From assembly GCF_027938815.1 (NCBI RefSeq), contig NZ_CP115913.1:2700001-2764000 (forward strand): a stretch of DNA of 64,000 bases, read 5' to 3'. A program made the position numbers and the translations under genes. Numbering within the stretch: position 1 is the stretch's first letter; every line of letters begins with the position of its first letter. The notes beneath the pieces were generated by a model. That model was not told where the DNA came from. It ran no database searches and saw only the letters and a program-made list of their open reading frames with translations. Below, one piece after another: positions 8,173 to 17,352 of the stretch. The DNA comes from Oceanirhabdus sp. W0125-5. Its GTDB lineage: Bacteria > Bacillota > Clostridia > Clostridiales > Clostridiaceae.

Positions 8173-8889
8173 ATGAAAAGTGGAATTTTTATTTCAGGTA
8201 CAGATACTGATGTTGGAAAAAGTGTTGTTTCAGCTATGTTGTTGTACATGCTTAGGGAAAATGGCATAAACGCTTGTTATTTTAAAGCTGCATTGAGTGG
8301 AGCAATGCGAGTTGGTGATAATTTGATACCTGGAGATGGAAGGTTTGTTCTCGAAGTTGCTGGTATCAAAGAAAAATATGATAGGATTATTCCTCATATC
8401 TATGAAACGCCTGTATCACCACATCTTGCAGGAAGAATAGAATGTGATAAAGTAAGGCCTGAAAAGGTAATTAGCATCTACAATGAACTTAAGAAAGATT
8501 ATGATTATATTCTTGTTGAGGGGGCTGGTGGATTGATTGTTCCTCTTAATGATCAAGGGTACATGACAAAAGATCTTATAAATGATCTTGATTTAGATGT
8601 TATTCTAGTTTCAAGAGCTGGAGTGGGGACAATAAATCATACGTCACTATCAATGGAATATGCAAAAAATGTGGGTATAAATATTAAGGGTATTATTTTG
8701 AATGGATACTCTCGTGATAATATTGCTCATGTAGATAATGCTGAAATCATAGAAAAATTAAATGATACAAAGATAATAATGAAGATTCCAAAATTGACAG
8801 GAGTAGATGTTGAAAAAAATGAATTTGGGAATTTAAAAGAAACATGTATAAAACTAATGAATAAAGAAATTATTGAGGGGTTGAGATAG
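8173..8889 (+). CDS. bioD: ATP-dependent dethiobiotin synthetase
   Basis: The 238-aa enzyme closes the ureido ring of dethiobiotin from diaminopelargonic acid, CO2 and ATP. The N-terminal P-loop GTDTDVGKS is the BioD signature, and the EGAGGL motif lies near residue 117. It is 57 bp behind bioY, and its stop codon abuts the ATG of bioA, so translation is probably coupled. No bioB or bioF lies in the window. Confidence 0.93.
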   Translation: MKSGIFISGTDTDVGKSVVSAMLLYMLRENGINACYFKAALSGAMRVGDNLIPGDGRFVLEVAGIKEKYDRIIPHIYETPVSPHLAGRIECDKVRPEKVISIYNELKKDYDYILVEGAGGLIVPLNDQGYMTKDLINDLDLDVILVSRAGVGTINHTSLSMEYAKNVGINIKGIILNGYSRDNIAHVDNAEIIEKLNDTKIIMKIPKLTGVDVEKNEFGNLKETCIKLMNKEIIEGLR

Positions 8890-10236
8890 ATGAAAAGTTA
8901 TCAAGAAAAGGATCTAAAATATATATGGCATCCTTGTTCTCAAATGAAGGATTATGAAGAATTCCCATCTGTTATTGTAGAAAGAGGAGAAGGAGCATAT
9001 GTGTATGATCTAAATGGTAAGTCGTATATGGATGCTGTTTCATCATGGTGGGTTAATTTATTTGGGCATAGCAATGAGAGAATAAACAAAGCTGTAAAGA
9101 AGCAGATGGATAATATTGAGCATGTAATTTTTGCTAACTTTTCACATAAGAGTGCCATTGATTTTGCTGAAAGAATAGTTAAAATTACTCCTGAGGGGCT
9201 TAATAAGGTATTCTTTTCTGATAATGGCTCATCAGCTATTGAAATAGCCTTGAAAATGAGCTTTCACTCGCATATGCTAAATGGAAAAAAGGATAAAAAA
9301 AGATTCGTAGCCTTGAGTAGTGCGTATCATGGAGAGACTTTAGGAGCATTATCTGTTGGTGGATTGGATTTATACAGTGAAGTTTACAAGCCTATGTTAT
9401 TAAATACATTCAGAATTGATAATCCCGATTGTTATAGATGTAAGAATAATAAAAATAGGGAAAGTTGCAAAGCAGAATGTTTTATGGATATGGAAAAGGT
9501 TATATTAGAGAATCATTCAGAAATAACTGCTGTAATTGTAGAACCAATGGTTCAAGGAGCTGCAGGGATGAAGATGTATTCTCCAGAGTATCTTAAGAAG
9601 TTGAGAAATATATGTGATCAATACGATATTCATCTCATAGCAGATGAAATTGCAGTAGGATTTGGGAGAACAGGAAAGATGTTTGCATGTGAACATGCTG
9701 AAATATCTCCAGATTTTATGGTTATATCAAAAGGTGTATCAGGCGGATATATGGCAATGTCGGCAGTGCTTACAACAGATGAAATATACGATACTTTCTA
9801 TGCAGATTATTCAGAAGCTAGAGCATTTATACATAGTCACACATACTCAGGAAATGCACTAGCATGTGCAGCAGCATGTGAAGTTCTTGATATTTTTGAA
9901 GATGAGGATGTTCTAAAAAAGAATGAAGAGAAAAGTAGAAAGATAAAAGAACTAGCACTTAAAAGAGCTGAGGGAAATCCATACGTAGGTGAGTATAGAC
10001 AGTTAGGAATGATAGGCGCAATAGAATTAGTAGAAGATAAACTTTTAAAGAAACCTTTTGATTGGAAGAAGAGGGTGGGATATGATATATACAAGATAGC
10101 TATGGGGAAAGGGTTAGTACTTAGACCTATAGCGAATGTACTATATTTTATGCCTCCATATATAATAGATGATAATGATATTGAATTTATGGTTAATACT
10201 GCTTTTGATTCTATTGAGGAATACTTTAGGAAATAA
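8890..10236 (+). CDS. bioA: Adenosylmethionine-8-amino-7-oxononanoate aminotransferase
   Basis: This is a 448-aa class III PLP aminotransferase that makes 7,8-diaminopelargonate, the step before BioD. The N-terminal IWHPCSQMKDY segment is characteristic of BioA. The pyridoxal lysine lies in the ISKGVSGGY segment. It begins on the base after the bioD stop. The amino donor (S-adenosylmethionine or lysine) cannot be decided by eye. Confidence 0.92.
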   Translation: MKSYQEKDLKYIWHPCSQMKDYEEFPSVIVERGEGAYVYDLNGKSYMDAVSSWWVNLFGHSNERINKAVKKQMDNIEHVIFANFSHKSAIDFAERIVKITPEGLNKVFFSDNGSSAIEIALKMSFHSHMLNGKKDKKRFVALSSAYHGETLGALSVGGLDLYSEVYKPMLLNTFRIDNPDCYRCKNNKNRESCKAECFMDMEKVILENHSEITAVIVEPMVQGAAGMKMYSPEYLKKLRNICDQYDIHLIADEIAVGFGRTGKMFACEHAEISPDFMVISKGVSGGYMAMSAVLTTDEIYDTFYADYSEARAFIHSHTYSGNALACAAACEVLDIFEDEDVLKKNEEKSRKIKELALKRAEGNPYVGEYRQLGMIGAIELVEDKLLKKPFDWKKRVGYDIYKIAMGKGLVLRPIANVLYFMPPYIIDDNDIEFMVNTAFDSIEEYFRK

Positions 10237-10237
10237 T

Positions 10238-10265
10238 AAAACCACCCAATTTTGGGTGGTTTTTT
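10238..10265. terminator. Terminator between convergent bioA and MFS genes
   Basis: AAACCACCCA and TGGGTGGTTT form a tight stem with a short loop, followed by a run of T on the plus strand and an A-rich flank that can serve the minus-strand gene. Confidence 0.85.
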
Positions 10266-10271
10266 AAATGC

Positions 10272-11570
10272 TTACGCAGCTAATTCAGTTGTTTCATCAG
10301 TCTTCTCTCTATTGTACTTCTTAGTGTAAGTTACAAGAAGAGTGATAATTGCTATAGCGTAAAGTACACCAGCAACATAGTATGGTAATCTATATCCATC
10401 AAGAACAAATCCACCAATTGTAAAGGCAGGAATACTCATAACAAATCCAGCAACTATTGATGATACAGCACGCATTCCTGACATGAATAATGTCTGAATT
10501 CCAGATAGTGTAGCTCTCTTTTCTTTAGATACGAAATCAAGAATTAAGCTATACATGATTGGCATACCAAGATTCATTAAACCTGATCTCATAAAGAAAG
10601 CAAAAGTAAGTACAGGAATCATTGCAGAACCAAATTTGTCAGCATTAGCTATGATTAACATGAATGGTACAGAAAGTAATCCTGTAGCACCTAATGTAAC
10701 AACTCTTCCAAATTTCTTAACAAGTAATGGACAAGAGAATATTCCTATAACCATAGCGAAATATTGAATGGAAAGAATATTACCCATTGTTTTTGGGTCA
10801 AGTCCTAATCCAGTTTTAAAGAAGTTTGCAAAGAATGGGCAGAAAAGACCAGCACCTAGACCGATTAATCCCATGTAACATAAATAAATAATAACTTCTT
10901 TATTTGATATAGCTTTTACATATTCAGCTATAGTAGTTTTTTTCTTAACCTCTGCAGCAGGAATAACATTTTTCATTGGAAGTATTGAGAAAACCCCTAT
11001 AGCTCCAATACCTGCAAATATATATGTGTAATATTTATAAGCTACTATTTCTGTTAAGCCCATATTTGACTGTAGGAATGTTATTAAGTATCCAGAACAG
11101 AAAGTAACTAAAGTAACAGCTAACCAGTATGTACCAAACATAACTGAAGTTACAGAAGTTCTAACTTCCTTTTTAGAAGTAGCGTTTACAAATGGAGCTG
11201 GTAAAACTTCATATACACCTTGTGATAAACCAAAAATAAAATTAAGTACGAATAAAATTATAGCACTTCCAACAATACCGTTTAAAACAAGACAAATTGA
11301 ACCAGCAATTGTTCCAAATAGAAGAATAGGCTTATATCCTATTTTACTAGCAAGCGCTCCTACAGGTACAGCAGATATTGCCATTCCTAATGTATGCATT
11401 GCTAATGCAGTACCTAAAACAACAGGAGAAAAGGCATTCTCGATAATTAAATTAAGACCTGTCCAAGTTGCTCCCATAAGTAAACCAAATAATACATTTG
11501 TTAAAATGAATAATTTAGCATTACCTGATGCAGTTTTAACATCTGAAATATAATTTTTTAAAGCATTCAT
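10272..11570 (-). CDS. Major facilitator superfamily transporter
   Basis: The 432-aa protein has about 12 hydrophobic segments and an MFS-like loop 2-3 motif (GALASKIGYKP). The substrate is not recognisable. It lies between two biotin uptake/synthesis units but on the opposite strand, and its own upstream region lacks the biotin box, so a link with biotin is not supported. The start has a good ribosome binding site (AGGGAGG) upstream. Confidence 0.82.
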   Translation of the reverse strand: MNALKNYISDVKTASGNAKLFILTNVLFGLLMGATWTGLNLIIENAFSPVVLGTALAMHTLGMAISAVPVGALASKIGYKPILLFGTIAGSICLVLNGIVGSAIILFVLNFIFGLSQGVYEVLPAPFVNATSKKEVRTSVTSVMFGTYWLAVTLVTFCSGYLITFLQSNMGLTEIVAYKYYTYIFAGIGAIGVFSILPMKNVIPAAEVKKKTTIAEYVKAISNKEVIIYLCYMGLIGLGAGLFCPFFANFFKTGLGLDPKTMGNILSIQYFAMVIGIFSCPLLVKKFGRVVTLGATGLLSVPFMLIIANADKFGSAMIPVLTFAFFMRSGLMNLGMPIMYSLILDFVSKEKRATLSGIQTLFMSGMRAVSSIVAGFVMSIPAFTIGGFVLDGYRLPYYVAGVLYAIAIITLLVTYTKKYNREKTDETTELAA

Positions 11571-12201
11571 TATAAATCCTCCCTTTAAGATGAACTTTAT
11601 TTAAGTCATACCCTAATTATGTCGCATCTTGTCTAGAGATTCAAATACAAAAATTTAAGATTCGGAATAGATTTTAATTTAACTAAGTGAAGTTTGGAAA
11701 AATCTAAATTGAAAGAAAGAAAGTTATGTTTTGACAAATGAAATATATAATATTAAATAAATCAAAATATCCAAAAGATATAATTGTGTAAAATTTTCAA
11801 ATAAGACAATGGTTTTTAAGTAAATACTTTGAAGTAAGTTAAATGTTTTACATGTAATTAATGGGTGAATAATTAAGGTAATGTTTTATCACATTAAAAA
11901 AAATGAAATACATATACTATAAAAAACCAAAAGAAAATCTATTTGTAATAATAACTTTAATGTTATATTTAAGTAAGAAATTAAAGAAAAGATGACATTA
12001 AAGTTATATTTGTTATTAATACATAGGTGAAACACATTGAAAAGGGAGTTTTAGTGTAGTTCTATAAGTTGTAGATATATATTAAGTAAGATAAAAATTT
12101 TATAGTTATAAGTAAGTTACTAATATTTAATAGTTTTGGATGAGTAACAGAAAACTATTAGAATTAAAATAAAAGAATGTAAACTAAAATGTGACTTAAA
12201 G
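11571..12201. other. Long AT-rich intergenic region with two inverted repeats
   Basis: No reading frame with a ribosome binding site is evident in this roughly 630-bp gap between the divergent MFS gene and the second bioY. Two inverted repeats stand out. ATAACTTTAATGT (11951-11963) pairs with ACATTAAAGTTAT (11995-12007), 13 bp perfect with a 31-base gap. TAATAGTTTT (12128-12137) pairs with AAAACTATTA (12151-12160). They could be operators or transcript hairpins. No T run follows either. Confidence 0.5.
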
Positions 12202-12230
12202 TTGACAATGTCAGTACTCTATTGTAATAT
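12202..12230 (+). promoter_or_regulatory. Sigma-A promoter of second bioY
   Basis: TTGACA (12202-12207) and TAATAT (12225-12230) have a 17-bp spacer, immediately upstream of a biotin-box-like inverted repeat. Confidence 0.72.
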
Positions 12231-12234
12231 AAAA

Positions 12235-12266
12235 TTGTAAACTATAAATAGTTGGTTGGTTTACCT
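12235..12266. promoter_or_regulatory. BirA-type biotin operator upstream of second bioY
   Basis: TTGTAAACT (12235-12243) and GGTTTACCT (12258-12266) are 14 bp apart. The right arm departs from GGTTTACAA at one base. Together with the first copy this puts both bioY genes under the same predicted biotin repressor. Confidence 0.75.
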
Positions 12267-12288
12267 AAAAATTTTGGGAGGGTTCATT

Positions 12289-12849
12289 ATGAAGATTTCA
12301 ACAAAAGATATGATTTTAGTTGCGCTATTTGCTGCTCTTACAGCTATAGGAGCGTATATTACTATTCCAATTCCAACAGTGCCCATTACACTTCAGTTTC
12401 TTTTCTGTGCATTTGCGGGTATAATATTAGGTTCAAAATTAGGAGCTCTTTCACAATTAATATATGTATTAATTGGACTAGCAGGATTACCAGTGTTCGC
12501 TGGTGGCGGTGGTGGTATAGGGTATATATATAAACCATCTTTCGGGTATTTAATAGGATTCATACTTACTGCTTTTATAATAGGTTATTTAAGAGAAAAA
12601 TTAGGTAATATAAATGTATTAAAAGCTTTTATTATAACGGTTATTGGACTTGTAGCAACATATATTGTTGGTGTTCCTTATCTTCACTACGCTTTAAATA
12701 ATTATTTAAATGTAACTACAACTTGGAGTGGAGCAATCAAAATAGGAGTTATACCATTTGTTTTAGGAGATTTAATTAAATGTTTTATAGTGGCAGTTAT
12801 TGCACCTACAGTAGTTAAGACATTAAAAAGACAAAGAATAATACTTTAA
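12289..12849 (+). CDS. bioY: Biotin transporter BioY (copy 2)
   Basis: The 186-aa BioY paralogue is closely similar to the first copy through the N-terminal half (MILVALFAALTAIGAYITIP and the glycine-rich GGGGGIGYI segment) and diverges towards the C-terminus. I start it at 12289 because GGGAGGG precedes this ATG. An in-frame ATG at 12256 lies inside the operator. It is followed directly by a strong terminator, so it is a single-gene unit. Confidence 0.92.
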   Translation: MKISTKDMILVALFAALTAIGAYITIPIPTVPITLQFLFCAFAGIILGSKLGALSQLIYVLIGLAGLPVFAGGGGGIGYIYKPSFGYLIGFILTAFIIGYLREKLGNINVLKAFIITVIGLVATYIVGVPYLHYALNNYLNVTTTWSGAIKIGVIPFVLGDLIKCFIVAVIAPTVVKTLKRQRIIL

Positions 12850-12850
12850 T

Positions 12851-12912
12851 ACCCCAAGGGAAATATCCTAAGGAAAAACTACCTCAGGGGATATTTCCCC
12901 TGGGGTCTAATT
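12851..12912 (+). terminator. Terminator of second bioY
   Basis: A very long hairpin: CCCCAAGGGAAATATCC pairs with GGATATTTCCCCTGGGG, and an inner CCT-AGG stem extends it. The sequence after it is TCTAATTTT. Confidence 0.85.
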
Positions 12913-12978
12913 TTCGTTGTATTTTAAAATTATTTAAGGGGAAAATAATTTTAATCACATAATTAAGGAGGTAATATT

Positions 12979-13599
12979 ATGAATATTACCCAAATAGCTG
13001 TAAGTATAAGTGCAGTAGTATTATTACAAAGATTTTTAATATGCAATTATCCTGAGAATGTAGGGAATATGATCGGAAGTTCTAATAATAGTTTATTATC
13101 AAGTAATATATTAAACTATGATGATGGGAAAAATCTTGTTCCTGATAATATAATAAGAATGAAAGAGAGTGGGAAAAAAGCTATAAAGAGAAGTTACAAA
13201 GGAAATTTTATTGAAATTGGTGATGATAAAGGTTCCTTTATAATAATTAATGAAGGTGAAAGTATAGCTATTGAAGCTAAAGAAAGTTATATTTATTCAG
13301 GTTTTAAAGTTGATGATGTTTATTTTATTAGAAGTAGAAGAGAATTTAAGTATAAACCATTTAAGTATATACTTGCTGTTCAAGATAATAAAATTAAATT
13401 ATTTTATTCTGGCCATAATGGAGTACTAAAGGATGTCAGTCATTATGCTGAGCAAAAGTTTAAAAATTTTAATCTGTATTTTGAGGGGTTTGATAGAGAT
13501 GCTATTCATATAATATCAATTAGAGGGATAAATAAATTTCAATTAAGGAATTTAAAAGAGGTTAATACTGTACTTATGTATATTAAACTAAAAAATTAG
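12979..13599 (+). CDS. Hypothetical protein with N-terminal hydrophobic segment
   Basis: I do not recognise this 206-aa protein. Residues 4-21 are hydrophobic and could be a signal anchor. The rest is hydrophilic and rich in lysine, isoleucine and aromatic residues, with predicted beta-like alternation and no obvious catalytic motif. AAGGAGG precedes the ATG, so translation is likely. It is monocistronic, between the second bioY terminator and a convergent germination permease gene. A membrane-tethered or cell-surface protein is possible. Confidence 0.65.
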   Translation: MNITQIAVSISAVVLLQRFLICNYPENVGNMIGSSNNSLLSSNILNYDDGKNLVPDNIIRMKESGKKAIKRSYKGNFIEIGDDKGSFIIINEGESIAIEAKESYIYSGFKVDDVYFIRSRREFKYKPFKYILAVQDNKIKLFYSGHNGVLKDVSHYAEQKFKNFNLYFEGFDRDAIHIISIRGINKFQLRNLKEVNTVLMYIKLKN

Positions 13600-13633
13600 G
13601 TTATATTATTAGAATAATTTTATATATTAAATG

Positions 13634-13668
13634 AAACTCTGAAATTGAATTTCAGAGTTTTATTTTGT
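13634..13668. terminator. Bidirectional terminator
   Basis: AAACTCTGAAAT and ATTTCAGAGTTT form a 12-bp stem with a three-base loop, followed by TATTTT. It ends the hypothetical gene. It overlaps the 3' end of the minus-strand permease gene. Confidence 0.8.
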
Positions 13669-14739
13669 ACGTTTATATTTTATTTCAGCTACTATCCAAA
13701 TTAAAAAAGGTAATATTATTTGAAAGGGCATTGAAAAATGTGTCCATACAGCATCTTCCCACTCAACATAATCTAGGATACTATAGTAACTTGTATAAGC
13801 TAATATACTTACTAAGAAAGCTACGATTACCACAACATATTTGTAATTATTAAAATCAAGTAATTTGCATATTCCATTGCATGTGGCAATCCAATATACT
13901 GATATTTTAATAAAATATGCTAACACAAATATAGCTGGGGGAATTATTTGAAAACTTCTTAAAATTGGAACTGTTAACCTTAAAACTGATGAATAAGTAG
14001 CATAATAAGCACTTTTTGCTCCAACTACTCCTATAACTAAAATATTAGTTACATTGATTAGAAATATTAAAGCTCCAGCTATAAAAAAACCTATAGAATA
14101 AATTATTAAAGGAGATTCCTTATTTTCAAATTTAGGAAAAACCATGGGAAATAGTATTAACTGTCCTAAAGGATATGAAATTAATACGTAAATACCTTTA
14201 AAGACAGGAGTGAATCCATCAGATAATACTGGTAAAAGGTTATCCAAATCCATATTTGGAGTTGAAAGCACAGTTATTACGGCGATTAAACCAACTATTA
14301 AAGGAAAGAAAAAATTAGCCCAACTACTTAAGACTATAATTCCTTTCAATACTACATAAATACATATTAAAGAGGTAACTATTACAACTAAAATAAAAGG
14401 AGTATTACTCAAAGAAATAGTAAATATTAAATTACAGAAACCTCTTAAAAGATCGAAAGAATTAACAAAGGTATAATAAATAAAGAGAAAGATTAATACC
14501 TTACCAATAACCTTTCCGAAACAAATTTCAATTATATCAAAAAGATCATTATCAGGAAAACAATAGTGTAGTCTAATATATATAAATACAGTTATAAAAC
14601 CAATGAGTATAGCTAAAATGGTTGCTATCCAAATATCTTGTTTTGCATCTAATCCGGTAGCATAAATTGAAGAGGAGGATACTAAATATAAAACAATAAG
14701 AGCTATACCTTGGTTATCTGAAATAGTTTCCTTATTCAT
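13660..14739 (-). CDS. GerAB/GerKB-family spore germination permease
   Basis: The 359-aa protein has about ten membrane segments and fits the endospore germination permease family (amino-acid/polyamine/organocation fold). In spores this is the inner-membrane B subunit of a germinant receptor, where small germinants are sensed. GerA- and GerC-type partners, usually in the same operon, are absent on both sides, so this is an orphan B subunit. Its germinant is unknown. Confidence 0.85.
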   Translation of the reverse strand: MNKETISDNQGIALIVLYLVSSSSIYATGLDAKQDIWIATILAILIGFITVFIYIRLHYCFPDNDLFDIIEICFGKVIGKVLIFLFIYYTFVNSFDLLRGFCNLIFTISLSNTPFILVVIVTSLICIYVVLKGIIVLSSWANFFFPLIVGLIAVITVLSTPNMDLDNLLPVLSDGFTPVFKGIYVLISYPLGQLILFPMVFPKFENKESPLIIYSIGFFIAGALIFLINVTNILVIGVVGAKSAYYATYSSVLRLTVPILRSFQIIPPAIFVLAYFIKISVYWIATCNGICKLLDFNNYKYVVVIVAFLVSILAYTSYYSILDYVEWEDAVWTHFSMPFQIILPFLIWIVAEIKYKRTK

Positions 14740-15038
14740 TTTTCATCTCCGCAGTTTTTAAAAATAGTTTATCCTTAACTTTTGATAATATACATCTAAA
14801 TGACCATATACTTCCAATATGTAAATATAAATCAAAAAAATAAAATTATTGAATGTTAAAGAGCAACAATTATATAAAGGTTGAATAAACTTGAAATAAT
14901 CTAAATCAAAAGTATATAATAGTGGTATTGTTTTTTTTACTATAAGTATAAGAGAAACTACGTAGACGTTAAAAACTACTTAATATTTTATAATTTAAAT
15001 GTTAAAGAGTACATAAGATAAATGAAAGGATGAATATA
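14740..15038. other. Divergent promoter region, GerAB-like and DegV genes
   Basis: The only strong signal is a plus-strand promoter, TTGAAA (14891-14896) with TATAAT (14915-14920) and an 18-bp spacer, which would drive degV. I see no other feature in this roughly 300-bp gap. Confidence 0.5.
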
Positions 15039-15908
15039 GTGATAAAGATTATTGTTGATAGTACTTTTGATTTACCAGAAGAAATAATTAATCAGTTAAA
15101 TATTGATATTATTCCTTTAAGAGTATTAATTGGAGAAAAAGAGTTTTATGATAAAACAGATATTACAGTTAAGGAAGTTTATGATGCTATGAGAAGTGGA
15201 ATTATGCCTAAAACTTCACAACCCAATTTGGTACATGTTAGGGAGTTATTCAAAGGTTATGCTGAGAGAAATGAAAATTTTGTATATATTAGTTTTTCTG
15301 CAAAAATGTCAGGAACATACCAAAGTGCAAAATTGATTCTTGAGGAATTAAAAGAGGAATATCCAAATGTAAAGATGGAAGTTATAGATAGTAAAGGCGG
15401 ATCTCAAGGAATCGGATTAATGGTACTTGGAATTCATGAGAGAATACAGAAAGGAGCAAGTTTTGAAGAAGTTATTAAAGTTTTAAATTTTTATAGAGAT
15501 AATGTAGAACACTTCTTTAATTTAACAGATCTTAATTGGTTAAGTAAAGGTGGAAGATTATCAAAAGGAAAAGCAGTTGTAGGATCTTTGATGAATATCA
15601 AACCGATTTTAAAAATTGAAGATGGTGAAATTATTCATTTTAAGTCAGTTAGAGGTAAGAAAAAAGCAACAAAAGAGATGATAAATGAAGTTTTAGATTT
15701 AATACCGAAAAGAGATTTTAAATATATAGGAATTGGACATAGTGATGATTTAGAAATGGCGATTACTATTAAAGAAACACTTGAAAAGCAATATCCAGAC
15801 AAAAATTATTTGCTGACAGATATAGGGAGTGTACTAACTAGTCATCTTGGAATTGGTGGAACGGGTATACTCCTAATGTCAGAGTATATAGATGAGTATA
15901 ATAAATAG
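15039..15908 (+). CDS. DegV family fatty-acid-binding protein
   Basis: The 289-aa DegV/FakB-type protein begins with the family start IKIIVDST and holds the TSQPN segment that contacts the lipid carboxylate. Family members bind fatty acids and can present them to a fatty-acid kinase (FakA). No fakA is nearby. I choose the GTG at 15039, 7 bp after AAAGGATG. The in-frame ATG at 15030 overlaps that ribosome binding site. Confidence 0.88.
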   Translation: MIKIIVDSTFDLPEEIINQLNIDIIPLRVLIGEKEFYDKTDITVKEVYDAMRSGIMPKTSQPNLVHVRELFKGYAERNENFVYISFSAKMSGTYQSAKLILEELKEEYPNVKMEVIDSKGGSQGIGLMVLGIHERIQKGASFEEVIKVLNFYRDNVEHFFNLTDLNWLSKGGRLSKGKAVVGSLMNIKPILKIEDGEIIHFKSVRGKKKATKEMINEVLDLIPKRDFKYIGIGHSDDLEMAITIKETLEKQYPDKNYLLTDIGSVLTSHLGIGGTGILLMSEYIDEYNK

Positions 15909-15965
15909 TTTTTTTAAAAAAATAATATATGATATAATTACTATTATTAATATTGAATTATAATT

Positions 15966-16027
15966 AAAATGTACAATGGAGAATTGACAAGTAGGATTAC
16001 AATTAACAATTCTTCAAGTACATTTAT
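15966..16027. repeat. Possible remnant of the structured repeat (terminal arms only)
   Basis: AATGTACAATGGAGAATTGA near the left edge and CAATTCTTCAAGTACATTT near the right edge use the same words as the arms of the five full repeats and are partly complementary. The hairpin core is missing. It lies between degV and the glutamate-cysteine ligase gene. Confidence 0.35.
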
Positions 16028-16084
16028 ATTTTTATATTATCATGTGTTAATAGTTTAATAATATTTAGATAGAAGGTGATTTTA

Positions 16085-17326
16085 GTGTGTAAGGATTTAT
16101 TTTTAAAAAATATCGAGAATATTAAGAATTATCTAAAATCAGGAGAAACTAAAAGTGAAAATTATAAGATAGGAATGGAAGTAGAGCATTTTATTATTAA
16201 GAAAGATACAGGGGTGAGCGTTGATTATTTTGAGTTGAATGGAATTAGAGATGCTTTGAAAGACTTACATAAGCATGGTGAGTGGGAAGCAATCTTTGAA
16301 AGAGATAACATTGTAGGTCTTAAGAAAAATGGGAGTCTAATTACTCTAGAACCAGGAGCACAAGTAGAAATCAGTGTACAACCGTTAGAGAAGATTGAAG
16401 ATATTGAAAGGGAGTACACCGATATACTTAAGGAAATAAGAAATTGCATTGAGAAAAATAACCAAGATATTGCGATTATTGGGTATCACCCTAAAAGTAA
16501 AATTGATGAGATTCATTTTATCCCGAAAGAAAGATATAGTTTTATGAAAGAGTACTTTAAAGATAAGGGGAAATATGCATTAAATATGATGAAAGGTACA
16601 GCTTCAACTCAGATTTCAATAGATTATGAAAGTGAGTCTGATTTTAGTAAGAAATTTCGAGTGGCTAATTTTTTGTCCCCCTTAATATATTGCATTTTTG
16701 ATAACTCTCCTATGTTTGAAGGTGAAGAGTGGAAGGGGAATTCTTTAAGAATCAAAATTTGGAATAATTGTGATGAAGATAGAAGTGGAATTGTTGAAGG
16801 TGCATTAGATGAAGAGTTTAATTATGAAAGTTATGCAAGGTATATAATTGAAAGACCACCTATCATAACTAAGATAAATGATGAGTACATATTTACTAAA
16901 GATAAGAGTGTAAAAAAAATCTTTAATGATTCTGAAATGAACAGTGATGAAATTGAACACATATTAACAATGTTTTTTCCTGATGTACGAGCTAAGAAAT
17001 ATATTGAAATAAGAATGGCAGATGCGCTGCCTTCCCCATACAATATTGCTTATGCGGCATTTATTAAGGGAATATTTTATGGAGATAAGTCTCTTGATTG
17101 GTTATATAACGAATCATTGAAATATACTGAAGATGATTTGATTAATTTTAAAAATGAAGTTGTTTCTTATGGTTTAGATGCAGTTATTTATAATCATGAA
17201 GTATTGAGATATATGGAAAATCTATTAAATATGTGTGAGGAGGAGTTAGGGGATGAAAGTAGATACTTACATCCGCTATATGATTTGATTAAGAAGAAAC
17301 AAAAAATTTGGTGTTTATATAAATAA
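16085..17326 (+). CDS. gshA: Glutamate-cysteine ligase, GCS2 family
   Basis: The 413-aa enzyme belongs to the GCS2 group (plant/alphaproteobacterial-type gamma-glutamylcysteine synthetase and EgtA). Visible family features are GMEVEHFII near the N-terminus and the central TLEPGAQVEIS motif. It would join glutamate and cysteine with ATP. I choose GTG 16085, after AGAAGGTGAT. A GTG at 16076 lies within that ribosome binding site. It is followed after 26 bp by an ATP-grasp ligase, so the pair probably makes a gamma-Glu-Cys-based thiol. Confidence 0.85.
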   Translation: MCKDLFLKNIENIKNYLKSGETKSENYKIGMEVEHFIIKKDTGVSVDYFELNGIRDALKDLHKHGEWEAIFERDNIVGLKKNGSLITLEPGAQVEISVQPLEKIEDIEREYTDILKEIRNCIEKNNQDIAIIGYHPKSKIDEIHFIPKERYSFMKEYFKDKGKYALNMMKGTASTQISIDYESESDFSKKFRVANFLSPLIYCIFDNSPMFEGEEWKGNSLRIKIWNNCDEDRSGIVEGALDEEFNYESYARYIIERPPIITKINDEYIFTKDKSVKKIFNDSEMNSDEIEHILTMFFPDVRAKKYIEIRMADALPSPYNIAYAAFIKGIFYGDKSLDWLYNESLKYTEDDLINFKNEVVSYGLDAVIYNHEVLRYMENLLNMCEEELGDESRYLHPLYDLIKKKQKIWCLYK

Positions 17327-17352
17327 AGTATTAGTAAACAAGGGGTGATTTA

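Noticed and set aside
12252..12533. Plus-strand 93-aa frame overlapping the second bioY
   Set aside because: It is a shifted frame of the operator and bioY coding region, rich in Tyr/Ser/Arg from frame-shifted codons, with no ribosome binding site.
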